Positions 1 to 5,618 are shown, counted from the first letter of the stretch. The stretch is DNA of 5,935 nt from Chloroflexota bacterium (GCA_963169155.1 CAUJGI010000463.1:1-5935), one strand, 5' to 3'. Notes: generated from the sequence alone by a model not told the origin. Program-made: numbers and translations.

Positions 1-92
1 GAAATCGGGAGAAATACGCTTCACATTTCGTCTGAATTCACAAACCGCAATGTAGCCGCTCAAGTTCTTTTTGTGCACGCCTTTAAACGACC

Positions 93-1823
93 TTAAAAAG
101 CTACGCAGAACGAGGCAGGTGTCCACCCGTAAAGGGAACTCCCGAAAATCGTATGAAAACAAAAGGTTAACAGAACAGTGCGGTCAAAGCAGCTTTTTGT
201 GTTGGTACTTGAAGATAATGATTCTTGCTCTTCGAAACAAAAAATTCTGGAATCAAAAACGCAGGAAAGCTTGATTGCCAACTCTCCATTTTCAAGATGA
301 ACCAACCTTCCCTCAAGCCCTATCATAACGAGTAAGTTTTGCTTATACTTCATTGAGGCTCCAGGCAATCGCTTGCGTATTTTTTTAGCAATCTCTTTGA
401 CGCTTTTTCTCATCTGTGGGGAAACATCAATATTTTCTATTTCAGTTTTCAGGCCTTCTTTTTCATTGATGAGGCTTTCCTTCTGGTCCACTGCCCACTT
501 GATCTGCTCTTGAATTGCTTTGGCGACTATTGGGTCTTCCATTTCCGCGAAAGCGTTCACCAGTTTAGCAATTTTGCTCTCCATTTTTACGAGCAACGAT
601 TCTACCGTTTCCAAGCTCTGTTTCTTTGGCTCTAGCTGCTCCCTGGCCACTTTTTCAAGTTCATCCAGGCCTTCATCCAATGATTCTTCATCCTTCAACA
701 GCTCTTCAAGCCAGGCCCATACCAAATCATCAATGTCTTCTTTCTTCAGATTGAGTTGGTCACAATCACCTCCGCTCGGACCGTAACGATTGGTGCAGCG
801 GTAATAAGGATAATAAACCTTCTCGTTTTTAGCGTTTTTTACACTTGAGGTGCCACCGACCATCGCTTTCCCACAATGGCATAGAAACCGGGCAGACATG
901 AGATAAATTAGCTTAGGTCTTCTTTCGTGGTGTCGTTTTTTATTAATTTGCAGCTGTTTCTGAGCTAAATCAAAAAGCTCTTTATCAATAATCGCCAATT
1001 CCGGTATTTCCAAGATAGTACCGACTGATTTAATCTTTCCAATGTAACGTGGATTTTTCAGAATGTACTCCCGAATACCGCTTATTTTCCATTTGCCTTT
1101 GGCATTCATGCGTCGTTTTTTACCGGGTACAGGGACGCCTTCTTCATTCAACATGATGGCAATGGCGTTTATCGACATCTTTTTTCGATCATTTACGCCA
1201 ACGAAATGTTCAAAGATGCGACGGACAATTCTGGCTTCTACTTGGTTAATAACCAGTCGTGCATTTTTCCGTTCGCCAACTTTGTCATAGCCGTAAGGCG
1301 GAAACATCCCCACCCACTGCCCCGTCTTGACTCGCTCTCGTTTCCCATTGAGTGTCCGTCTTTTGATCGTCTCCCGTTCCTCTCCAGCTTGGTAACTCTT
1401 GATAAAGGCCAGCAATCCGCCAGCCAATTGGGTAGGATCATTTTCCCCACCGTCGCAATCGTGAACGATGACGCCGCCTCGGGCAAACTGTTCAATGGTG
1501 GTTAAAATGCGGGAAGATTCAGTTTTGGGCGGCCGCGCCAGGCGATCTAACCGCCAGACAATCAAATGGTCAAAGGCGCGTTCATTGACCATTTTAAGCA
1601 GCCGTCGCCCCCCGTTTCGTTCCTCCAGGCGCGTTACACCAGTAATGTCATCTCTAATGACTTCAACCACTTCCATCTTATTCAAAGCAGCATATGCCTT
1701 ACAGTCTGCAATCTGGTACTTCAAACCATAGCCATTTTCGCTTTGGTCTTTTGTGGATACCCGTGCATAAATAACCGCCCGGTTTAGTTTCACTTCAGGA
1801 TATTCATTCATGTTTGTAATCAT
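93..1823 (-). CDS. Large serine recombinase (integrase/resolvase family)
   Basis: Site-specific DNA recombinase, 576 aa, expected to integrate or excise the element through a serine-DNA intermediate. Visible domains: resolvase catalytic domain at about 15-155, with YARVST (nucleophile Ser23, Arg21) and the RLDRLAR motif at 91-97; recombinase domain at about 165-290, including the PPYGYD turn; zinc ribbon with Cys315, Cys317, Cys343 and Cys354; and a long charged coiled coil at about 385-465. This order and length are typical of large serine recombinases. I chose the ATG at 1823 because AAGGAG lies 6 nt upstream; the open frame continues 24 codons further, but that part overlaps the preceding gene. 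That gene stops 10 bp upstream, so translation is probably coupled. Residues from about 520 on (266-95) look unlike a protein domain and are rich in Phe, Cys and Ser, so the natural end may have been replaced or extended. The gene is AT-richer than its neighbours, which suggests separate acquisition. Confidence 0.93.
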   Translation of the reverse strand: MITNMNEYPEVKLNRAVIYARVSTKDQSENGYGLKYQIADCKAYAALNKMEVVEVIRDDITGVTRLEERNGGRRLLKMVNERAFDHLIVWRLDRLARPPKTESSRILTTIEQFARGGVIVHDCDGGENDPTQLAGGLLAFIKSYQAGEERETIKRRTLNGKRERVKTGQWVGMFPPYGYDKVGERKNARLVINQVEARIVRRIFEHFVGVNDRKKMSINAIAIMLNEEGVPVPGKKRRMNAKGKWKISGIREYILKNPRYIGKIKSVGTILEIPELAIIDKELFDLAQKQLQINKKRHHERRPKLIYLMSARFLCHCGKAMVGGTSSVKNAKNEKVYYPYYRCTNRYGPSGGDCDQLNLKKEDIDDLVWAWLEELLKDEESLDEGLDELEKVAREQLEPKKQSLETVESLLVKMESKIAKLVNAFAEMEDPIVAKAIQEQIKWAVDQKESLINEKEGLKTEIENIDVSPQMRKSVKEIAKKIRKRLPGASMKYKQNLLVMIGLEGRLVHLENGELAIKLSCVFDSRIFCFEEQESLSSSTNTKSCFDRTVLLTFCFHTIFGSSLYGWTPASFCVAF

Positions 1824-1829
1824 CTTTCT

Positions 1830-1835
1830 CTCCTT
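1830..1835 (-). promoter_or_regulatory. Ribosome binding site of the recombinase gene
   Basis: AAGGAG on the minus strand, 6 nt before the ATG at 1823. It overlaps the TAA stop (1836-1834) of the preceding 152-aa gene. This fixes the recombinase start and suggests that ribosomes terminating on the first gene re-initiate on the second. Confidence 0.75.
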
Positions 1836-2292
1836 AATAGCCAATGGAACGCAGCCATTCGGCGACGCCCTGGCGAGTCCAATAGTTTGCGTCAATCAAA
1901 TCAATCATTTCTTTAGCAAGGTTTTGTTTACGGCCGGTCGGCCCCGTTACAACGGTTTGCTCAAGAGCAAAGCCAAGCCTTCGTGACAGCTGCCAGACAG
2001 CCATCGTGTAGGAAAATTCGGGCCGTTCTATAGAGAGCGGGCCAAATGCCCCGGCATAGGCTGCGGCCAAGGCACATGTGCGGTACTCCACCCACTTTTC
2101 GTAGGCGTAGTAACCCCGGCTCACCTGCGCCACGAAGGTTTGGCGACAAAGCGGGTGATAAGTGCGGCCAATCATCAAAAAAGTGGATAACAATTCTCCA
2201 CTGGGTATCACAAGAGGAGCCTTCTGAATCGGTCGCAGAAAACATGGTACTAAGACGATATGCTTTGTTGTTAATTGGGTTTTCGTGTCCAT
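1834..2292 (-). CDS. Hypothetical protein coupled to the recombinase
   Basis: 152 aa, family not recognised. The ATG at 2292 is the first start after an in-frame TGA, and AAGGAGG lies 13 nt upstream (2312-2306), a perfect but distant Shine-Dalgarno. I see no signal peptide or clear membrane helix. The N-terminal third is hydrophobic and Pro-containing. The middle is helical and aromatic (GYYAYEKWVEYR, then an Ala-rich stretch). The C-terminus (about 118-152, ending WTRQGVAEWLRSIGY) resembles a small helical DNA-binding or protein-contact segment, but no standard helix-turn-helix can be called. It ends 10 bp before the recombinase start and shares that gene's ribosome site. By position it could be an accessory or directionality factor for the recombinase; this is inference from gene order only. 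Confidence 0.72.
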   Translation of the reverse strand: MDTKTQLTTKHIVLVPCFLRPIQKAPLVIPSGELLSTFLMIGRTYHPLCRQTFVAQVSRGYYAYEKWVEYRTCALAAAYAGAFGPLSIERPEFSYTMAVWQLSRRLGFALEQTVVTGPTGRKQNLAKEMIDLIDANYWTRQGVAEWLRSIGY

Positions 2293-2335
2293 AAATCAGT
2301 CCGTTCCTCCTTCTTGCTGCTGTGTACTTTTTCTT

Positions 2336-2424
2336 GCTAGTAGTAGCGTGCTACTCGACTGTAGCGCTACTACTACCGCTACTACCGTAGTGCCCAAACA
2401 GATGTTTAGGCCGTAGTAGTAGCG
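2336..2424. repeat. Cluster of inverted and direct CGCTACTACTAC repeats
   Basis: TAGTAGTAGCG occurs at 2338-2348 and 2414-2424 in one orientation and at 2365-2375 in the other. A shorter copy, CGCTACTAC, lies at 2377-2385. The inverted pair 2365-2376/2413-2424 is a perfect 12-bp match, and the pair 2338-2348/2365-2375 is a perfect 11-bp match. Between them lie the palindrome GTAGCGCTAC (2361-2370) and a small hairpin, GCTAC(6 nt)GTAGC, at 2350-2365. One copy sits inside the last codons of the ATPase gene, giving its Thr-Thr-Thr tail. The cluster fills the gap before the 152-aa gene. Candidate roles are a protein-binding cis site (transfer or recombination locus), a replication iteron set, or a folded RNA between genes; the sequence does not decide among them. 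Confidence 0.7.
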
Positions 2425-2430
2425 TTTTTT
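2365..2430 (+). terminator. Possible plus-strand terminator (weak)
   Basis: The 12-bp inverted repeat 2365-2376/2413-2424 is followed directly by six T (2425-2430) on the plus strand. The 36-nt loop is long for an intrinsic terminator and no plus-strand gene is supported here. At best it would stop antisense transcription into the ATPase gene; the match may be incidental to the repeat cluster. Confidence 0.25.
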
Positions 2431-3944
2431 CCATTCGTTTTTGTTTCATCTAACACGTCTTTCACCGCGCGATAAGCTGCACCTCCGGTGTAGCCAAAGA
2501 TGGCTCGTTCAATCGCCGCCTGGCTGGGCAGCTCCCGAGCCAGCCCCTGGATTTGCTCCCTGACCGACTCCGTCATGTTGTTGGGGTCGGCAAAGGTTTC
2601 TTCATGCGGCGCGGGCGCGATAAAAATCGGCGAGACGGTGATGGGCGTTCCTGTCGACGGCCGTACCTGCGGAATCAACACAGGTCGCGTCCCGCGAATC
2701 GTGCGCAGCACAGCGGGCCACTCCATCTGCTCAACCATGCCGGGATACTGGCTGGTAGCCAGCTTGCCCAGCATCAGGATGTAGTTGAAGTTCTCCAACA
2801 GGTCGCCTTCGCCGCGAATGCCCAATGTCTTTACACGCGTGCTTTGGGTGGAAACGACAAAGAACAAACCCACCTTCCGTCCCTCGCGCAGCCAGGCGCG
2901 CCACACTTCATCTACCTGCCGACCCAATGCCGCCACGATGGCGGGCATCTCATCGGTGGCCACCGTCAGCGGTTCAAACTGATTTTCACCCCTGGCCCGC
3001 TGGCTGTAGCGCTGGCTAAGCGTTTGAGACATCTGCTGCATGTACCGGCCAATGCTTTCGAAGTCTCGCCCGCCGCCAATGACCTGAGCGCTGCCCCAGC
3101 TGCCTGGGGTGTCGTGCGGGTCAAGCACCACCACCTGCTGCCGCCGCTGCAACACCGCCAGCATGGCAGTGCTTTTGCCGCTGCCCGTTTCTCCGGCGAT
3201 GAGCACGTGCCCCTGGGTCAACGGCGGCAGCAGAACGGGCGTAACGGCCGTTTCTCCGTCCGTGGAGGCTGGTAGAGCCAGCTGCGGTGAGGGCGCTGGA
3301 CGTGGCACCGGCAGCACCTGCCAGCCGTTGGCCGGAATCAGCACCCGTGGCCCGCTGGAATCGTTTACCGTGATGGGGCGAGAGCGTTGGTACAGTCCGT
3401 AGCTCACGCCGCTGGCCAGGATGACAAAGGCAACAACCAGCCCGCCCCACAAATAGGGCTTCAGGCCATTGACCCGCCGCTGATAAGCCAGCTGTGCCGC
3501 TTCCGCCTCGCGCTGCAACGCCAGCCGCCGCGCTTCATCTTCCACCAACACCTGCTCCGCACGAGCTGCCTGTACCACGGCCGTGCCGGTGGCGTCAGCG
3601 GCAATGGCTGACAGGGTCCCTTCGGCTGCCAGCGCCTGAACGCTGGCGCGCACTGCCAGAGAGTCCACCGTCGCGGTTTGGGCCAGCGAGAGCTGCTCAG
3701 CTGTGCCGGTTATTGCCGCTGCGGCTGTCTGGGTGACCACCACTACCTGCTGTGTTGCCAGGGCCGCCTGCCGCGTTCCTTCGGCCGCCTGGGCAGTGGC
3801 GGCATTGGCTGCCTGCTGGCGGGCCACCTCTGCGGCCGATAAAGTCTCGGCCGCATTGGGCGTCACCAGAAGCCCGCCGTTAGGCGGTACGGCGCAGGCC
3901 ACCAGCCAGAGAAGGCTAAGAATCCAGACTCGGCTCAACGTCAT
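2406..3944 (-). CDS. Membrane-anchored FtsK/VirD4-class DNA-translocating ATPase
   Basis: 512 aa. The N-terminus is a hydrophobic signal ending in the lipobox-like LVAC (Cys17). It is followed by an Ala/Thr/Gln-rich, coiled-coil-like segment (about 23-158), one membrane helix (about 165-186), a Pro-rich linker and a RecA-like ATPase. Motifs: Walker A GETGSGKS (251-258, Lys257), a VirD4-type VVVLDPHD strand (271-278), Walker B TDE with Asp331 and Glu332, and STQS with Gln367. The C-terminus (about 471-500, around AIFGYTGGAAYRAV) looks like a winged-helix DNA-recognition domain, as in TraB and FtsK. The expected role is ATP-driven DNA pumping at the membrane, with the ATPase in the cytoplasm. 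I chose the ATG at 3944 because GAGG sits 6 nt upstream; the GTG just before it is too close. It overlaps the previous gene by 29 bp. The ATPase call is firm; whether Cys17 is lipidated or the segment is a plain signal anchor is open. Confidence 0.88.
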   Translation of the reverse strand: MTLSRVWILSLLWLVACAVPPNGGLLVTPNAAETLSAAEVARQQAANAATAQAAEGTRQAALATQQVVVVTQTAAAAITGTAEQLSLAQTATVDSLAVRASVQALAAEGTLSAIAADATGTAVVQAARAEQVLVEDEARRLALQREAEAAQLAYQRRVNGLKPYLWGGLVVAFVILASGVSYGLYQRSRPITVNDSSGPRVLIPANGWQVLPVPRPAPSPQLALPASTDGETAVTPVLLPPLTQGHVLIAGETGSGKSTAMLAVLQRRQQVVVLDPHDTPGSWGSAQVIGGGRDFESIGRYMQQMSQTLSQRYSQRARGENQFEPLTVATDEMPAIVAALGRQVDEVWRAWLREGRKVGLFFVVSTQSTRVKTLGIRGEGDLLENFNYILMLGKLATSQYPGMVEQMEWPAVLRTIRGTRPVLIPQVRPSTGTPITVSPIFIAPAPHEETFADPNNMTESVREQIQGLARELPSQAAIERAIFGYTGGAAYRAVKDVLDETKTNGKNATTTA

Positions 3945-4362
3945 CACTCACCTCAGGCAGATAGGGCACTCGGGGAACGGGGCGCACTTGAGAAGGTTCT
4001 GGATACAAAGGCAGGTAGTCTGGCACGAAGGTAGGGGCTTGCCTGCGCCGGGACGGCCGTTTCCGCAGCAAGCGCCACTGACGCAAAAACGTCGTGCCGC
4101 TGCGCAGCAGGAGGAGAATGCCACCGACGACCACCACGCCCAGCGCCAGGAGACCCGCTCCCCACCAGCCAGAACGGCCGTTGCGCTGGCTGTCCGTATC
4201 GGGCGTTTGTCGGCTTTGCAAAACCGCTTCTGTGGCGCTCATCGGGCGATTGGCCTGTTCAGCCCAAACGTCCACCGCTTGAACGCCCACCCGACTGAGC
4301 GCGACGCTTAATGCCAATCCAAGCAGCAGGAATAAAAGGAGAACTGCCCCAGCTTGTTTCAT
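3916..4362 (-). CDS. Small two-helix membrane protein of the transfer-like operon
   Basis: 148 aa, family not recognised. It has an N-terminal hydrophobic helix (about 5-23, signal anchor or signal peptide), a 40-residue external segment, a second helix (about 66-86, WWGAGLLALGVVVVGGILLLL), a strongly basic juxtamembrane stretch (87-107, including KRPSRRR) and a Pro-rich tail (109-137). The positive-inside rule puts the tail in the cytoplasm. This is the same topology as the N-terminal half of the ATPase encoded next, so the two could pair in the membrane. I chose the ATG at 4362 over a GTG at 4377 because it overlaps the TGA of the preceding gene as ATGA, the usual sign of translational coupling. 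Its 3' end overlaps the ATPase start by 29 bp. Confidence 0.8.
   Translation of the reverse strand: MKQAGAVLLLFLLLGLALSVALSRVGVQAVDVWAEQANRPMSATEAVLQSRQTPDTDSQRNGRSGWWGAGLLALGVVVVGGILLLLRSGTTFLRQWRLLRKRPSRRRQAPTFVPDYLPLYPEPSQVRPVPRVPYLPEVSDDVEPSLDS
3951..3954 (-). promoter_or_regulatory. Ribosome binding site of the ATPase gene
   Basis: GAGG within GAGGTGAGTGATG, 6 nt before the ATG at 3944 and only 3 nt from the GTG at 3947. It favours the ATG. It lies inside the coding end of the preceding gene. Confidence 0.55.
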
Positions 4363-5111
4363 AACAACCGCTCCCACCCTTCCCCGTTCCGACGGAGCTG
4401 TCCGGCGTCTTGCAGCTCCTGGACATAGTTGGCCACGGTAGACTTGGAACGGTTAATATGCCGTCCGATGCGTGACAGGCTGGCGTCCGGATGTTCGGCG
4501 ACAAAGCCCAGCAGCAGCTCCAACGCCTCGGCCCGGCTAACGGCATCTTTCTCCGCCTTCACGGCTCGGGCACGTTCGAGACGGTTCATTTCTTCGCCTT
4601 CATCGGCTTGGGGTTCTTCTGCCAAAACGGCCGTTTCCGCCTTAATCGTCTTGCCGGTCGTCGGCCGCTTGCGTTCCTTGTCCGCCTGCTTGACGGCCGT
4701 TTCCACGTCGGTGCCCAGGATTTCCGCCAGAGCCAGCACGATGAGGGAAACCAGCCCCGTGGCCGACAGCCCGATAAACGCCTGAACGGGATCCAGGGTT
4801 CGCACGGTCGCCAGCGTTAGCGCCTCATCCTGTACGGCCGTAAAGCCTTCGGCAATGTTGGCCACGGCCGACACCACAACCACGGCAATCAGAACAAAGA
4901 GAAAGAAGCCGGTAGATTGTTTGGTGCGGCGCAGCTCGCCAATGCGCAGCGAGAGGCTGACGACCGCGGCCTCAATCCCAAACGCTGCCACGTAGCCAAT
5001 GATGGCTGGATGGACATAGCGGGCCAGTAGGCCGCCGGTGTGGACCAGCGTGTAGGTCAACAGGGCCAGCAGCGAGAGAATGGTCGCGCCAATTTGTACT
5101 TTTGCTTTCAT
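4359..5111 (-). CDS. Four-helix membrane protein with C-terminal winged helix (DUF2637/Spd-like)
   Basis: 250 aa. Four membrane helices (about 7-30, 36-57, 67-89 and 110-131) are followed by a charged cytoplasmic linker (135-190, rich in Lys and Glu) and a helix-turn-helix domain (about 194-250). In that domain SLSRIGRHINRSKSTVANYV is the recognition unit and the RNGEGWERLL end is wing-like. The helix order, the early Thr-x-x-x-His in helix 1 and the AVANIAEGF at the end of helix 3 recall DUF2637/SpdB-type membrane proteins of actinomycete mobile elements; this is a pattern resemblance, not a verified match. The start at 5111 is set by GGAGG 5 nt upstream; the 47 codons open further upstream coincide with the leader terminator. 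First gene of the membrane operon, joined by ATGA to the next. Likely role: tie element DNA or operon control to the membrane near the ATPase. Confidence 0.82.
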   Translation of the reverse strand: MKAKVQIGATILSLLALLTYTLVHTGGLLARYVHPAIIGYVAAFGIEAAVVSLSLRIGELRRTKQSTGFFLFVLIAVVVVSAVANIAEGFTAVQDEALTLATVRTLDPVQAFIGLSATGLVSLIVLALAEILGTDVETAVKQADKERKRPTTGKTIKAETAVLAEEPQADEGEEMNRLERARAVKAEKDAVSRAEALELLLGFVAEHPDASLSRIGRHINRSKSTVANYVQELQDAGQLRRNGEGWERLL

Positions 5112-5114
5112 CTG

Positions 5115-5121
5115 CACCTCC
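5115..5121 (-). promoter_or_regulatory. Ribosome binding site of the DUF2637-like gene
   Basis: GGAGGTG followed by CAG and the ATG at 5111, near-optimal spacing. It begins 6 nt after the U-run of the leader terminator, which leaves no room for another promoter between them. Confidence 0.8.
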
Positions 5122-5127
5122 AGGGAT

Positions 5128-5162
5128 AAAAAAAGCCTCACCACTGCTGCCAGCGATGAGGC
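5128..5162 (-). terminator. Intrinsic terminator in the operon leader
   Basis: A 12-bp stem (5162-5151 with 5146-5135, beginning GCCTCATCGCTG, two G-U wobbles) closes a 4-nt loop GCAG and is followed by seven U (5134-5128). It is a textbook rho-independent terminator, but it sits upstream of, not after, the membrane operon and just 6 nt from its first Shine-Dalgarno. Confidence 0.85.
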
Positions 5163-5181
5163 GGGAAAACGAAAGGGGTGA

Positions 5182-5238
5182 CCCGTTTTGCGCAAAACAA
5201 AACGGGCAACCCATAACGCTGTCGCCAGGGTTGCCCGT
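5182..5238 (-). promoter_or_regulatory. Two mutually exclusive hairpins in the leader
   Basis: Hairpin A pairs 5238-5228 (ACGGGCAACCC) with 5212-5202 (GGGTTGCCCGT): 11 perfect bp, 15-nt loop, followed by TTTGTTTTG, so it is terminator-like itself. Hairpin B pairs 5206-5198 (CCCGTTTTG) with 5190-5182 (CAAAACGGG): 9 perfect bp, 7-nt loop. They share 5206-5202, so only one can form fully at a time, as in a switch. Confidence 0.7.
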
Positions 5239-5367
5239 GCGGCACGTGTCACCGAGGTGAGACGTGTGCTAAAATCCGGTCAGCCCATTCGCTGCTTGCT
5301 CAGCGGAGGGGTTAGGGCTACGTCAGTGCTACCAACACTTTCGTGGCCCGTTAAAAGATATAGATAT

Positions 5368-5382
5368 GTTACAATATGTAAC
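5368..5382. promoter_or_regulatory. Operator-like palindrome over the start point
   Basis: GTTACA-3 nt-TGTAAC is a perfect 6-bp inverted repeat whose outer edge begins 2 bp downstream of the -10 box and which covers the predicted start point. This is the classic location for a repressor site. The excisionase-like protein encoded just upstream, or the helix-turn-helix of the membrane protein, are candidate binders (inference). Confidence 0.6.
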
Positions 5383-5384
5383 CT

Positions 5385-5413
5385 ATTATAGCTTTTTTAA
5401 AGCGCCTTGTCTA
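5385..5413 (-). promoter_or_regulatory. Promoter of the membrane/transfer-like operon
   Basis: -35 TAGACA (5413-5408, 5 of 6 matches to TTGACA), a 17-bp spacer, and -10 TATAAT (5390-5385, perfect). Transcription is expected to start near 5378. The -35 box begins with the TAG stop codon of the upstream excisionase-like gene, so the two units are packed end to end. Confidence 0.75.
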
Positions 5414-5611
5414 CCGCTTAGGTCCCCAGCGTGCGTCAGTAGAATCTTGTGCTTCTTTGAGGTATTCCAACAAGGATTGGCGATCGACTTGCCAAACATT
5501 CCCAAACTTGCGGGATTGGATCTTCCCCGCACGAATCAGCCGTCTAAGATGGTACGGATGGTATCCACTTATCTCAACGGCTTCACGCGTCGTAATCCAC
5601 TCTTCGTTCAT
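5411..5611 (-). CDS. Excisionase/MerR-type helix-turn-helix protein
   Basis: 66 aa. A single winged helix-turn-helix of the excisionase (HTH_17/MerR-like) type: ITTREAVEISGYHPYHLRRL forms the two helices (about 6-25), and IRAGKIQSRKFGNVWQVDRQSLLEYL is the wing plus final helix (about 26-51), followed by a polar tail ending GPKR. Such proteins bind DNA as excision directionality factors or small regulators. No Shine-Dalgarno is evident before the ATG at 5611. TAGAAT ends 7 nt upstream, so the mRNA may be leaderless. It lies just upstream of the operon promoter and downstream of the repeat-rich end, which suits a factor that binds one or both. Excisionase versus repressor cannot be separated from sequence alone. 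Confidence 0.85.
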   Translation of the reverse strand: MNEEWITTREAVEISGYHPYHLRRLIRAGKIQSRKFGNVWQVDRQSLLEYLKEAQDSTDARWGPKR

Positions 5612-5618
5612 GGGCCAG

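Larger units (their letters stand above)
2657..4841. repeat. Dispersed palindrome ACGGCCGT, eight copies
   Basis: ACGGCCGT starts at 2657, 3244, 3577, 4053, 4174, 4627, 4693 and 4834, often extended to AACGGCCGTTT. All copies are inside the three membrane-operon genes, in more than one reading frame, although several encode Glu-Thr-Ala-Val. Other CGGCCG cores occur at 3782, 3833, 3848, 4662 and 4865. No exact octamer lies in 1-2656 or after 4841. It behaves like a highly iterated palindrome of the host genome rather than a protein-driven motif. Confidence 0.8.
5112..5378 (-). promoter_or_regulatory. Structured leader (putative transcription attenuator)
   Basis: Untranslated leader between the predicted start point (about 5378) and the ATG at 5111. 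Hairpins in order of transcription: 5339-5325 (AGTGT/GCACT, one wobble pair, 5-nt loop); 5305-5290 (CGCTG/CAGCG, 6-nt loop); 5266-5243 (CACGT and TCAC arms separated by a 1x1 mismatch, 4-nt loop CTCG); the competing pair 5238-5202 or 5206-5182; and the terminator 5162-5128. I recognise no known riboswitch or T-box consensus. A reading frame starting ATGGGTTGC at 5214 runs through the terminator but has no ribosome site. The leader could work by protein, RNA or ribosome-controlled antitermination, or it could be a free small RNA with readthrough feeding the operon. Confidence 0.6.

Noticed and set aside
1824..1895. Longer recombinase start giving 600 aa
   Set aside because: The extra 24 codons lie inside the preceding gene and lack a ribosome site, while AAGGAG is correctly placed for the ATG at 1823.
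2553..3275. 240-codon open frame on the plus strand opposite the ATPase gene
   Set aside because: It is the complement of a gene with clear Walker motifs; its translation is Arg/Pro/His-rich with no domain and no ribosome site. It is a GC-driven shadow.
4972..5214. 80-codon minus-strand frame beginning Met-Gly-Cys-Pro-Phe-Cys in the leader
   Set aside because: Tempting as a leader peptide controlling the terminator, but it has no Shine-Dalgarno and runs about 140 nt into the next gene out of frame. Not supported without expression data.
5112..5252. Longer start for the four-helix membrane protein (47 extra codons)
   Set aside because: The extension runs through the terminator and competing hairpins, and a near-perfect GGAGG precedes the ATG at 5111.
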